Of a DNA stretch of 64,000 bases, positions 27,272-36,075 are shown in pieces. A program made the translations under genes and the position numbers. The notes beneath the pieces were generated by a model. The model made no database searches and was not told the DNA's origin. It saw nothing but the letters and a program-made list of their open reading frames with translations. Position 1 is the stretch's first letter, and every line of letters begins with the position of its first letter. Source of the stretch: an uncultured Burkholderiales bacterium (GTDB lineage Bacteria; Pseudomonadota; Gammaproteobacteria; Burkholderiales; Burkholderiaceae_C); the NCBI GenBank assembly GCA_903838355.1, contig CAILYC010000040.1:1-64000 (forward strand), in the 5' to 3' direction.

Positions 27272-28248
27272 GACACCTTCACCACCACACGGCCTTTGAC
27301 AAGGCCTTTTCTCAACGCCTGGGCGGTTTGCACCACTTCTTCGAGCCCAATGACTTGGGTCATGCGCTCGAGTTTGACCAAATCCAAATCTTGGGCCAGG
27401 CGCTTCCAGGCTTCAACCCTAAGAGACAGGGGTGCCATCACCGAATCAATGCCCAGCAAACTCACTCCGCGTAAAATAAACGGCATCACGGTTCCTGGCA
27501 AATCAAAGCCCTGGGCAAGACCACAAGCGCTCACGACACCGCCATAGCGCGTCTGGGCCAAGGCATTGACCAAGGTGTGCGAGCCCACCGAATCCACCAC
27601 TGCGGCCCAACGCTCTTTTTGAAGAGGCCGAGTGGCCGCGCCCGAGAGCTCCGCACGGTCCAAGACCACTGAGGCGCCCAATGCTTTCAAATAGTCGGCT
27701 TCATCCAATTTGCCGGTGCTCGCCACAACGGTGTAGCCCAACCCAGAGAGCAAAGCCACGGCGACACTGCCAACCCCCCCACTCGCCCCGGTGACCAACA
27801 CCTCACCGCAGCCGGGCATCAAGCCATGGCGCTCGAGCGCCATCACACTGAGCATGGCGGTGTAGCCTGCCGTACCAATGGCCATGGCTTGTAAAGCGCT
27901 CAATCCTGAGGGCAGATGCACCAAGCCCTTGGACTCTAGGCGCGCGCGCTCGCTCAAAAGACCAAAGCGCGTCTCCCCCAAGCCCCAGCCGTTGTGGATG
28001 AAAGCATCCCCAGCATGCCAATCGGGTGAGTCAGAAGTGAGCACCACCCCCGAGCCATCGATCCCCGCCACCATGGGCCAAGTGCGCACCACGGGAGACG
28101 TGTTGGTGATGGCCAAGGCGTCTTTGTAATTGAGTGAGGAGTAAAGCACTTGCGCGCTCACGTCGCCTGTTGGGAGTGAATCCTCGCTCAAACTTTCAAT
28201 TTGAGCGCCAAACGCTTCATCTTTTCTGAGCACCAGGGCTTTGAACAT
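27268..28248 (-). CDS. Zinc-independent quinone/acryloyl-CoA reductase, YhdH/AcuI type
   Basis: This is a medium-chain dehydrogenase/reductase of the AcuI/YhdH group, whose characterised members reduce acryloyl-CoA with NADPH. It begins MFKALVLRKDE, has SSLNYKDALAITN and the cofactor-binding GCGEVLVTGASGGVGSVAVAL, and lacks the structural-zinc cysteine cluster. ATG 28248 is preferred over the track start 28329, which adds 27 non-conserved residues. At 326 residues it has normal length. It overlaps the isochorismatase-like gene. Confidence 0.85.
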   Translation of the reverse strand: MFKALVLRKDEAFGAQIESLSEDSLPTGDVSAQVLYSSLNYKDALAITNTSPVVRTWPMVAGIDGSGVVLTSDSPDWHAGDAFIHNGWGLGETRFGLLSERARLESKGLVHLPSGLSALQAMAIGTAGYTAMLSVMALERHGLMPGCGEVLVTGASGGVGSVAVALLSGLGYTVVASTGKLDEADYLKALGASVVLDRAELSGAATRPLQKERWAAVVDSVGSHTLVNALAQTRYGGVVSACGLAQGFDLPGTVMPFILRGVSLLGIDSVMAPLSLRVEAWKRLAQDLDLVKLERMTQVIGLEEVVQTAQALRKGLVKGRVVVKVS

Positions 28249-28428
28249 GGCTCTTGTCTTTCTAAGGGCAAACTGTGAGGTGGGAGGGGATTTGGGCGCA
28301 CCCTGTGCGTGCGCGGCTGTATAAAACAACAGACAAAATCACAAACCCTCTCGATTCGTTCCAGAGTTTAGGTGATTTTTGGACTGAACACGCTCTTTTC
28401 CCCCTCTCCAACAAACCCCTAGCCCCAA

Positions 28429-29328
28429 ATGTCATCAATCCCCATTAAAATCAAGGCCATGCGCATTTGGCTCGTCTCCACACTCTTGTTTGCTTGTAGC
28501 CTCGGCTGGGCCGCACCCAAGCACCAACCGGCCCAAGACATTGAACAGTTCTTGGCGGATGCGGGCGTGATCAATCAAATGGAGCAGTTGCGTCAAAACA
28601 TGAGTGACACCGCCTCAGGCTTGGTGGTGAATGCGATGGGCCTCCTCGGTGTGCCCTACCGAGCTGGGGGCATGAGCGAGAAGACAGGCTTTGACTGCAG
28701 TGGCTTTGTAAGAACCATTTTCGAGCGCTCCATCGGCTTGGTCTTGCCCAGGCGCGCCAAAGACCAAGCGGAGGTCACGCAAAACATCCAAGTGGAAGAT
28801 TTGAAGCCGGGTGACTTGGTGTTTTATCACACCCTGCGCCAGGCCTTTAGCCATGTGGGCATCTACATTGGAGACGGCAAATTCATTCACTCACCCAGAC
28901 CCGGCCACCAAGTGCGAATTGAAGACATGCGCGAGGCCTATTGGGCCAAACGCTTTGATGGCGCCAGGCGCGTGAAGGAGCTCAACCCCAATTCGGTGAG
29001 CGAGACGAACGCGATCACCCTCTCGAACATGAGCGCCGTGCCCAGCATGCCCAACAGTGCCTTGCTCGCGAGCACCAGCGCGTCGAGCAAGCCGCTCCTG
29101 GGTTCGGCATACGCCGCAACGCTGCCCACCCTAGGCGCAGTGGCACCGCTTGGGGCCGCCTCGGCTGGGCCCTTGTCAAACCTCTTGCCCTTGAGCTTAC
29201 CGAGCCTCAGTCTCCCGGGCTCCATCGGCAATGTGCTGCCGAACTTCTTGGGCTTCAAAAGCAGCAGCTCGAACTCGGGCATCAATGCGCCACCTCCCGC
29301 GACTGGCTTGAACTCAGAATCCAACTGA
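28429..29328 (+). CDS. NlpC/P60 family cell-wall hydrolase, exported
   Basis: This is a peptidoglycan endopeptidase of the C40 family. A signal peptide (IWLVSTLLFACSLGWAA) is followed by the catalytic domain (residues about 60-185) with the nucleophile in GFDCSGFVRTIF, a His in AFSHVGIYIGDG and a third polar residue in KFIHSPRPGH. The last 110 residues form an Ala/Ser/Leu/Pro-rich tail of low complexity with no known domain. The start is either 28429 or the ATG at 28459 (MRIWLV); neither has a strong ribosome site. It diverges from the reductase gene. Confidence 0.85.
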   Translation: MSSIPIKIKAMRIWLVSTLLFACSLGWAAPKHQPAQDIEQFLADAGVINQMEQLRQNMSDTASGLVVNAMGLLGVPYRAGGMSEKTGFDCSGFVRTIFERSIGLVLPRRAKDQAEVTQNIQVEDLKPGDLVFYHTLRQAFSHVGIYIGDGKFIHSPRPGHQVRIEDMREAYWAKRFDGARRVKELNPNSVSETNAITLSNMSAVPSMPNSALLASTSASSKPLLGSAYAATLPTLGAVAPLGAASAGPLSNLLPLSLPSLSLPGSIGNVLPNFLGFKSSSSNSGINAPPPATGLNSESN

Positions 29329-29353
29329 CAGCGCTGGACACCAAGACCCAAGC

Positions 29354-29650
29354 CTAACGCAAAGCTCGGTCGCGTGCACCCACTCTTCTTGCGACGGCAT
29401 CTCCCCAAGCCAACAACCACAGGGTCAATAGCCCAATATCCTTGGGGTTGTTTCTACCAGGCAAGGATTGCAAAAACGCATAGACATCGTTGAGATCTTT
29501 GACACTCAAGATTTTTTCACCAAAGGCCGGCATATCGTTGAGGACATTGCGCACAAAACTGGAGTCTTCCAGCGACCACGATCTCACCGAGTTGATTGCC
29601 CGCATCCGTGCGCAGGTCTTGGCCACCAATTTTACAGACGATGAACTCAA
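29354..29650 (-). pseudogene. Remnant of a cytochrome c C-terminus
   Basis: From about 29563 downward the frame reads SSFVRNVLNDMPAFGEKIL and KDLNDVYAFLQSLPGR. This resembles the end of a class I cytochrome c, with the axial Met in MPAF and the final helix DVYAFLQSLP. No CxxCH haem motif is present upstream, and the first 28 residues do not look like cytochrome. The piece is best read as the 3' end of a disrupted gene. A small cytochrome-like protein without haem is the less likely alternative. Confidence 0.45.
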
Positions 29651-29877
29651 TCCACCACAACTGCGGATTGTGGAAAAAGCGATTGCTCGCCTCTAGCGAG
29701 CTTGCTGCGTTTTAACAGGGTGCGCGGAAATCCTCTCCGTTAGGCGGAGGATGTCAATACCTGCCTGTCGCTCACACGCAGGACCACTATTCGTCCTTGC
29801 ATGCACGTCTTTGGAGAAACGAACTCCAAGGTCATCTTAAATGGCCCCTTGAGGGTGCAGTGACGAGACTTTGGGTT
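29651..29877. other. Non-coding decayed stretch with a hairpin, between the cytochrome remnant and lpd
   Basis: I see no credible gene here. CCTCTCCG (29732-29739) and CGGAGG (29745-29750) form a bulged hairpin followed by ATGTCAA. Hairpins of this shape occur at the right end of IS200/IS605-type elements, but no transposase or TnpB frame accompanies it, so a mobile-element scar is only a guess. Together with the cytochrome remnant this makes about 550 bp without an intact gene. Confidence 0.3.
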
Positions 29878-31737
29878 TTATTTTTTCTTGCTGGGTGGCA
29901 AATCGGTGCATGAGCCGTGAGCGACCTCAGCAGCAAGTCCAATCGTTTCACCCAAGGTGGGGTGAGGGTGGATGGTTTTACCAATGTCCATTGCATCGGC
30001 GCCCATCTCAATGGCCAAGGCCACTTCACCGATCATGTCGCCCGCGTGGGTGCCCACCATGCCACCGCCCAAAATTTTGCCGTGACCGTGCGCCTGGGGT
30101 GAATCGTCAAAGAGCAGCTTGGTAAAGCCCTCATCGCGGCCATTGGCAATGGCGCGGCCTGAAGCGGCCCAGGGGAACATGCCCTTTTTCACCGCAATGC
30201 CGCTGGCCTGCGCTTGCTCTTCGGTGAGCCCCACCCAAGCAACCTCAGGATCGGTGTAAGCCACGCTGGGAATGACACGCGCATTGAATGCACTTTGACT
30301 CAAATTCGCGTCGCCCAAAATTTCACCGGCCACGACCTCGGCCGCCACATGGGCCTCATGCACAGCTTTGTGGGCGAGCATGGGTTGACCCACCACATCG
30401 CCAATGGCAAAGATGTGGGGGACGCTGGTTCGCATTTGGATGTCAACACCAATAAAACCGCGCTCACTCACGGCCACGCCCGCCGCTTCGGCATTGATCT
30501 TTTTGCCGTTGGGGCTGCGCCCCACCGCTTGGAGCACCAAGTCGTAAGTTTCTTTGCTCACACCTTTGGCGCTTTCAAAGCTCACCTCAATGCCTTTGCT
30601 CGTGGCGAGAGCGCCGACGGTTTTGGTGGCGAGCATGATTTGATCAAAGCGCGGCGCATTCATTTTCTGCCAAACCTTGACCAAGTCGCGGTCCGCGCCT
30701 TGCATGAGGCCATCCATCATCTCGACCACATCCAAGCGTGACCCCAAGGTGCTGTAGACCGTGCCCATCTCAAGACCAATGATTCCTCCACCGAGAATCA
30801 GCATTTTCTTGGGGACCGATTGAAGCTTGAGCGCACCGGTGCTGTCAACGATTCTGGGATCCTCGGGCATGAAGGGCAGCCGAACCGCTTGCGAGCCCAC
30901 TGCGATGATGGCGCGCTTGAACTTGAGGGATCTGGTTTGACCGGATTTTTCCTGGCCCGTGCCTTGGGTCTCTTCAACGCTCAAGGTGTGGGGGCCGGCA
31001 AAAAAACCAAAGCCTCGGACAACCTCGACTTTGCGTATTTTGGCCATGGCCCCCAAGCCGCCAGTGAGCTTGGTGATGACCTTGTCTTTGTGCCCTCTCA
31101 GTTGGTCCAAGTTGACGGTGGGCGGCGCAAAACTCACCCCCATCGCGGACAAGTGTGAGACCTCGTCCATGACACTGGCCACGTGCAACAAGGCTTTGGA
31201 GGGGATGCACCCCACATTCAAACATACGCCACCGAGCGACGCATAACGCTCGACCAAAATGACCTTCAGACCCAAATCGGCCGCCCTGAAAGCAGCGGAA
31301 TAGCCGCCTGGCCCACCGCCAAGGACCAAGACATCGCAGTCGGTCTGGCTGGGCCCGGGAGTGGCGGACTTGATGGCCGCAGCGGGGGCAAGGGGGGCAG
31401 CGCTCGGGGCTGCAGGCAAAGTGGGTTCGGGTGTTGGCGATGAAGCCTTGGGGGAGGTGGCGGTGGCGGTGGCGGTGGCGGCGGGAGCTTGTGCACTGTC
31501 TGCCGTCTCGAGTGTCAAGAGCACGCTTCCCTCTTTGACCTTGTCGGAGAGTTTGACCTTGAGCGCTTTGACCACCCCGGCATGGGAGCACGGAATCTCC
31601 ATAGAGGCTTTGTCCGACTCCACGGTGATCAAACTTTGTTCAACTTTGACTGTGTCGCCCACCTTCACCAAAATTTCAATCACCGCGACTTCTTGGAAGT
31701 CACCAATATCGGGGACCTTGATGTCTATGCTGGCCAT
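29878..31737 (-). CDS. lpdA: Dihydrolipoyl dehydrogenase with N-terminal lipoyl domain (pyruvate dehydrogenase E3)
   Basis: This is the E3 of the pyruvate dehydrogenase complex. Residues 1-80 are a lipoyl domain with the modified Lys in [12 protein letters not shown], then an Ala/Pro/Thr linker containing an (AT)n run. The flavoprotein part starts near [16 protein letters not shown], has the redox disulfide in [13 protein letters not shown] and ends with the His-Glu region [11 protein letters not shown]. The lipoyl domain is nearly the same as that of the adjacent E2, a known design in Neisseria and many Burkholderiales. At 619 residues it has normal length for this form. The start is 13 bp after the E2 stop. 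Confidence 0.95.
   Translation of the reverse strand: MASIDIKVPDIGDFQEVAVIEILVKVGDTVKVEQSLITVESDKASMEIPCSHAGVVKALKVKLSDKVKEGSVLLTLETADSAQAPAATATATATSPKASSPTPEPTLPAAPSAAPLAPAAAIKSATPGPSQTDCDVLVLGGGPGGYSAAFRAADLGLKVILVERYASLGGVCLNVGCIPSKALLHVASVMDEVSHLSAMGVSFAPPTVNLDQLRGHKDKVITKLTGGLGAMAKIRKVEVVRGFGFFAGPHTLSVEETQGTGQEKSGQTRSLKFKRAIIAVGSQAVRLPFMPEDPRIVDSTGALKLQSVPKKMLILGGGIIGLEMGTVYSTLGSRLDVVEMMDGLMQGADRDLVKVWQKMNAPRFDQIMLATKTVGALATSKGIEVSFESAKGVSKETYDLVLQAVGRSPNGKKINAEAAGVAVSERGFIGVDIQMRTSVPHIFAIGDVVGQPMLAHKAVHEAHVAAEVVAGEILGDANLSQSAFNARVIPSVAYTDPEVAWVGLTEEQAQASGIAVKKGMFPWAASGRAIANGRDEGFTKLLFDDSPQAHGHGKILGGGMVGTHAGDMIGEVALAIEMGADAMDIGKTIHPHPTLGETIGLAAEVAHGSCTDLPPSKKK
31456..31479 (-). repeat. 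6-bp tandem repeat, four units, in the E3 linker
   Basis: GGTGGC is repeated four times and encodes an Ala-Thr run in the flexible linker between the lipoyl and flavoprotein domains. It stays in frame at any copy number. Confidence 0.8.
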
Positions 31738-31749
31738 GGTTGGACTTTC

Positions 31750-33147
31750 TTAAAGAAGGACGCGGCGGAAATCGCCCAAGATTTGTGCCAAATGCGCATT
31801 GAAACGGGCCGCTTGCGCACCATCGATCACGCGGTGATCCCAACTGAGGGACAAGGGCAAAATCAAACGCGGCTCAAAAGCTTGGCCGCTCCAAACGGGT
31901 TGCATTTGGCTTTTGCAAACACCCAAAATCGCCACTTCAGGCGCGTTAATGATGGGGGTGAAGTAGCGCCCACCTATGCCACCCAGGGATGAGATGGTGA
32001 AACACGCGCCACTCATTTGAGCCGGACCGAGTTTGCCTTCGCGGGCTTTTTTGGCCAAGTCAGACATTTCTTGCGAGATCTCCAAGACGCCTTTTTTGTC
32101 GGCATCTTTGATGACGGGCACCATGAGACCATTGGGCGTGTCAGCGGCAAAACCAATGTGGTAATACTGCTTATAAACCAAATCCTCGCCATCCAAAGAG
32201 GCATTGAAGTCAGGGAATTTTTTGAGCGCACTCACACAAGCTTTGATCAAAAAGGCGAGCATGGTGATTTTGATGCCACTTTTTTCATGCTCCTTGTTGG
32301 CGAGCACGCGAAAGGCTTCCAAATCGGTGATGTCGGCATCGTCGTGGTTGGTCACGTGGGGGATCATCACCCAATTGCGGTGCAAATTTGCCCCTGAAAT
32401 TTTCTTGATGCGGCCCATTTCTTTGCGCTCCACAGGACCGAACTTGGCAAAGTCCACCTTGGGCCAGGGCAAGAGTCCCAAGGCCTCACCAGAACCCGAA
32501 GAGGTTCGAGCGGACCCAGAAGCGGCCTGGGCTGTGGTTTGAATGGCACCGGCCATCACACTGCGCGAGAAGGCTTGCACATCGTCCAAGGTGATGCGCC
32601 CTTTGGGGCCGCTGCCTTTGATCTCGCTCAAGGGCACGCCCAACTCACGGGCGAATTTGCGAATAGAAGGCGACGCATGGGGCACTTGGGCGAGCAAGGC
32701 GGGGGTCTGCGTGGGGTTGTGCGCTGGGGAGGCTGCAACAGGTGCAACAGTTGCGGCCAAAGATGCAGCCACAGGTGGGGATAATGCTGAGGCCAAAGGA
32801 GCGCCCCCAGCCGCGGCTTGCAGCGCTGCAGGGGTGATGGCGGCAGATACTTCGGGGGCAGCAACTGCCACGCCAGGGGAAGCAGGCATTTCGCGACTCT
32901 CGCCTGAGGCGGCCAGCGTCACCATCGCAAGCACGCTGCCTTCTTTGACGCGGTCGCCAAGTTTGACCCTGAGCTCGCTGATCACCCCTTTGACGGAGGA
33001 TGGAATTTCCATGGACGCTTTGTCCGACTCCACCGTGATCAAGGACTGTTCGAGCTCAATGGCGTCTCCCACTTTGACCAAAATCTCGATGACACCCACG
33101 GATTCAAAATCCCCAATGTCAGGCACTTTTAATTCGACTGTACTCAT
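31750..33147 (-). CDS. aceF: Dihydrolipoyl acetyltransferase, E2 of pyruvate dehydrogenase
   Basis: This is the core enzyme that makes acetyl-CoA. It has a single N-terminal lipoyl domain (Lys in [12 protein letters not shown]), a long Ala/Pro linker and a peripheral-subunit-binding domain (ASPSIRKFARELGVPLSEIKG). The catalytic domain ends in LSWDHRVIDGAQAARF, with the active His. At 465 residues with one lipoyl domain it is shorter than the three-lipoyl enterobacterial enzyme but normal for betaproteobacteria that also carry a lipoyl domain on E3. It lies between aceE and the E3 gene. Confidence 0.95.
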   Translation of the reverse strand: MSTVELKVPDIGDFESVGVIEILVKVGDAIELEQSLITVESDKASMEIPSSVKGVISELRVKLGDRVKEGSVLAMVTLAASGESREMPASPGVAVAAPEVSAAITPAALQAAAGGAPLASALSPPVAASLAATVAPVAASPAHNPTQTPALLAQVPHASPSIRKFARELGVPLSEIKGSGPKGRITLDDVQAFSRSVMAGAIQTTAQAASGSARTSSGSGEALGLLPWPKVDFAKFGPVERKEMGRIKKISGANLHRNWVMIPHVTNHDDADITDLEAFRVLANKEHEKSGIKITMLAFLIKACVSALKKFPDFNASLDGEDLVYKQYYHIGFAADTPNGLMVPVIKDADKKGVLEISQEMSDLAKKAREGKLGPAQMSGACFTISSLGGIGGRYFTPIINAPEVAILGVCKSQMQPVWSGQAFEPRLILPLSLSWDHRVIDGAQAARFNAHLAQILGDFRRVLL

Positions 33148-33163
33148 GCAGCGTCTCCTGGAA

Positions 33164-35875
33164 TTAGGCGTTCAATGGGTTGATTTTGTCGGTTTTGATC
33201 TGGTACTTTTCAATGGCCTCCAAGACTTTGGAGGTGGGCAACAGGCCGTCCTCGCTCAAGGCTTTCAAGGCGGCCAAGACGATGAAGTGGCGATTGATCT
33301 CAAAATGCTCACGCAGTCTGGAGCGGAAATCGCTGCGACCAAAGCCATCCGTGCCCAAGACCTTGAAACTTCGGCCCTTGGGGATAAAGGCGCGAATTTG
33401 CTCGGCATAGGACTTCATGTAGTCGGTTGACGCAACGACGGGGCCTTCATGGGCGCCGAGTTGCGTGGCCACAAAAGAGGCCTTCGCAGTCTGGTCGGGG
33501 TGGAGCAAATTCCAGCGATCCATCTCTTGGCCTTCGCGGGCGAGTTGATTAAAACTCGGACAACTCCAAACATTGGCCACGACGCCAAAGTCTTTTTTCA
33601 GCAGCGCCTGAGCGGCAATCGACTCGCGCAAGATGGTGCCCGAACCGAGCAAATTGACCCGGGGAGCCTTTTTGGCGCCGTCTCCAGCGCTGAGCAAATA
33701 CATGCCCTTGATGATTTCTTCTTCCGTGCCCGCTTGCAGACCCGGCATGGGGTAGTTTTCATTGAGGAGGGTGATGTAGTAAAAGACGTTTTCTTGCTTT
33801 TCTACCATGCGCCGCAAACCGTCTTGCATGATCACCGCCACTTCGTGGGCGAAGCTCGGGTCGTAACTCAAACAGTTGGGGATGGTGCCAGCCAAAATGT
33901 GACTGTGACCGTCTTCGTGTTGCAAACCTTCACCATTCAAGGTGGTGCGCCCGGAGGTGCCACCGAGCAAAAAGCCGCGTGCTTGCATGTCCCCTGCCGC
34001 CCAGGCCAGGTCACCAATGCGCTGGAACCCGAACATGGAGTAGTAGACATAAAACGGGATCATGATGCGGTTGTTGGTCGAGTAGGACGTGGCGGCCGCA
34101 ATCCAAGAACTCATGCCCCCCGCTTCATTGATACCTTCTTGCAAGATCTGGCCTGCTTTGTCTTCCTTGTAGTACATGACTTGGTCTTTGTCGACCGGGG
34201 TGTACTGTTGGCCTGCAGGGTTATAAATCCCCACTTGCCTAAAGAGGCCCTCCATGCCGAAGGTTCTGGCCTCGTCGACCAAAATCGGCACCACGCGAGA
34301 GCCCAGTGCAGGGTCGCGCAAGAGCTGGGTTAAAAAGCGCACATAGGCTTGGGTGGTGGAGATCTCGCGACCTTCAACCGTGGGCTCCAAAATTGACTTG
34401 AAGGTCTCCAAAGCGGGAACCTGAAAAGCCTCTTCGCTTTTGACACGGCGAGCGGGCAAGTAGCCTCCGAGGGCGGCTCGGCGCTGGTGCAAGTACTGCA
34501 TCTCAGGCGTGTCGTCGGCGGGTTTGTAAAAAGGCAAAGCGGCCAAGTCACTGTCAGGCACGGGAATATTAAATCGGTCGCGAAAGATTTTGATGTCTTC
34601 GTCGGTGAGCTTTTTGGTTTGGTGAACCGTGTTCTTGCCTTCGCCAATTTTGCCCATGCCAAAGCCCTTGACGGTCTTGATGAGCAAGACCGTGGGCTGG
34701 CCGGTGTGCTTGACCGCCTTGGCGTAAGCCGCGTAGACCTTTTGGGGGTCGTGGCCGCCGCGGCGCAAATTCCAAATTTCGTCGTCGCTCATTTTAGCGA
34801 CCATCTCCAAGGTCTTGGGGTCTCGACCAAAGAAATGCTCACGAACGAAGGCACCGTCGTTGGCCTTGAAGGCTTGGTAGTCACCGTCCAAGGTCTCCAT
34901 CATGATGCGACGCAGGGCCCCATCGTGATCCTTGGCCAAGAGATTGTCCCAATTGCTGCCCCAGATGAGCTTGATCACATTCCAGCCCGAACCCCTGAAT
35001 TCACTCTCGAGCTCTTGGATGATTTTGCCGTTGCCGCGCACAGGTCCGTCCAATCGCTGCAAATTGCAGTTGATCACAAATATCAAATTGTCGAGTTTTT
35101 CCCGAGCGGCCAAACCAATGGCGCCCAAAGACTCGACCTCGTCCATTTCACCGTCTCCACAAAACACCCAAATTTTTCGGTTCTCGGTGTTGGCAATGCC
35201 TCTGGCGTGAAGGTATTTTAAAAAGCGGGCCTGGTAGATGGCCATCAAGGGGCCCAGTCCCATCGAGACGGTCGGGAACTGCCAAAACTCGGGCATGAGT
35301 TTGGGGTGGGGGTAGCTCGAGAGGCCTTTGCCTTGAACTTCTTGTCTGAAGTTGAGGAGTTGCTCCTCGCTCAAGCGCCCTTCTAAGTAAGCACGCGCAT
35401 AGACACCCGGTGAGACATGGCCTTGGATGTAGAGGAGGTCGCCGCCGTGGTTCTCGTTTTCAGCATGCCAAAAATGATTAAAACCCGCGCCAAAGAGGTG
35501 AGCCAAAGAGGCAAAGGAGCCGATGTGCCCGCCCAAGTCGCCGCCATCCTCGGGGTGATGGCGATTGGCTTTGACGACCATGGCCATGGCGTTCCAACGC
35601 ATGTAAGCGCGCAGTCGCTCCTCGATCTCGATGTTTCCCGGACAGACCTCTTCCTCCTCGGTGTTGATGGTGTTGATGTAACCGGTATTGGCCGAGAATG
35701 GCAAATCAATTCGGCTTTCTCTGGCGTGCTCAAGGAGTTGCTCAATCAAGAAATGGGCGCGCTCAGTGCCTTCAGACGCAATCACGGCGCTCAAAGCATC
35801 AAGCCACTCTCGGGTTTCTTGACTGTCGGTGTCGTTGAGCGCGAAGGTGCGCTGCTCGTTGGGTAAAGCGGACAT
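33164..35875 (-). CDS. aceE: Pyruvate dehydrogenase E1 component, homodimeric type
   Basis: This thiamine-diphosphate enzyme decarboxylates pyruvate at the entry to the TCA cycle. Diagnostic parts of the 903 residues are GGHIGSFASLAHLFGAGFNHF, the ThDP motif FCGDGEMDEVESLGAIGLA ending in INCNLQRLDGPVRGNGK, and the C-terminal GFGRSDFRSRLREHFE. The ATG has GAGGAGA upstream. It is the first gene of the aceE-aceF-lpdA operon, and a good sigma-70-like promoter lies 64 bp upstream of the start codon. Confidence 0.96.
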   Translation of the reverse strand: MSALPNEQRTFALNDTDSQETREWLDALSAVIASEGTERAHFLIEQLLEHARESRIDLPFSANTGYINTINTEEEEVCPGNIEIEERLRAYMRWNAMAMVVKANRHHPEDGGDLGGHIGSFASLAHLFGAGFNHFWHAENENHGGDLLYIQGHVSPGVYARAYLEGRLSEEQLLNFRQEVQGKGLSSYPHPKLMPEFWQFPTVSMGLGPLMAIYQARFLKYLHARGIANTENRKIWVFCGDGEMDEVESLGAIGLAAREKLDNLIFVINCNLQRLDGPVRGNGKIIQELESEFRGSGWNVIKLIWGSNWDNLLAKDHDGALRRIMMETLDGDYQAFKANDGAFVREHFFGRDPKTLEMVAKMSDDEIWNLRRGGHDPQKVYAAYAKAVKHTGQPTVLLIKTVKGFGMGKIGEGKNTVHQTKKLTDEDIKIFRDRFNIPVPDSDLAALPFYKPADDTPEMQYLHQRRAALGGYLPARRVKSEEAFQVPALETFKSILEPTVEGREISTTQAYVRFLTQLLRDPALGSRVVPILVDEARTFGMEGLFRQVGIYNPAGQQYTPVDKDQVMYYKEDKAGQILQEGINEAGGMSSWIAAATSYSTNNRIMIPFYVYYSMFGFQRIGDLAWAAGDMQARGFLLGGTSGRTTLNGEGLQHEDGHSHILAGTIPNCLSYDPSFAHEVAVIMQDGLRRMVEKQENVFYYITLLNENYPMPGLQAGTEEEIIKGMYLLSAGDGAKKAPRVNLLGSGTILRESIAAQALLKKDFGVVANVWSCPSFNQLAREGQEMDRWNLLHPDQTAKASFVATQLGAHEGPVVASTDYMKSYAEQIRAFIPKGRSFKVLGTDGFGRSDFRSRLREHFEINRHFIVLAALKALSEDGLLPTSKVLEAIEKYQIKTDKINPLNA

Positions 35876-35938
35876 GGTTTGTCTCCTCGGGGCTTAGATG
35901 GCTTGGTGGGCTTGTGCGTGAACTTTGTTTTTTTTCAG

Positions 35939-35966
35939 ATTATCACACAGGTCAATCGGATTTCAA
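35939..35966 (-). promoter_or_regulatory. Candidate sigma-70 promoter of the pyruvate dehydrogenase operon
   Basis: On the minus strand TTGAAA (35966-35961) is followed after 16 bp by GATAAT (35944-35939), five of six matches to each consensus box. The predicted transcript would start about 57 bp upstream of the aceE ATG. The surrounding 60 bp are strongly AT-rich. Confidence 0.5.
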
Positions 35967-36075
35967 ATTATGCTTTTATTTTTTATATTATGAAATTAAA
36001 AAAACAGTAAAAAAATATGCAGGGGCCTGCGCTTGTCTCAAGAGACACGGCCACAAGTGCCTCTAAAATGAACCC

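Noticed and set aside
29490-29696. 68-residue plus-strand ORF opposite the cytochrome remnant
   Set aside because: Its C-terminal half looks protein-like, but there is no ribosome site or family match, and its first half is the antisense of the cytochrome frame.
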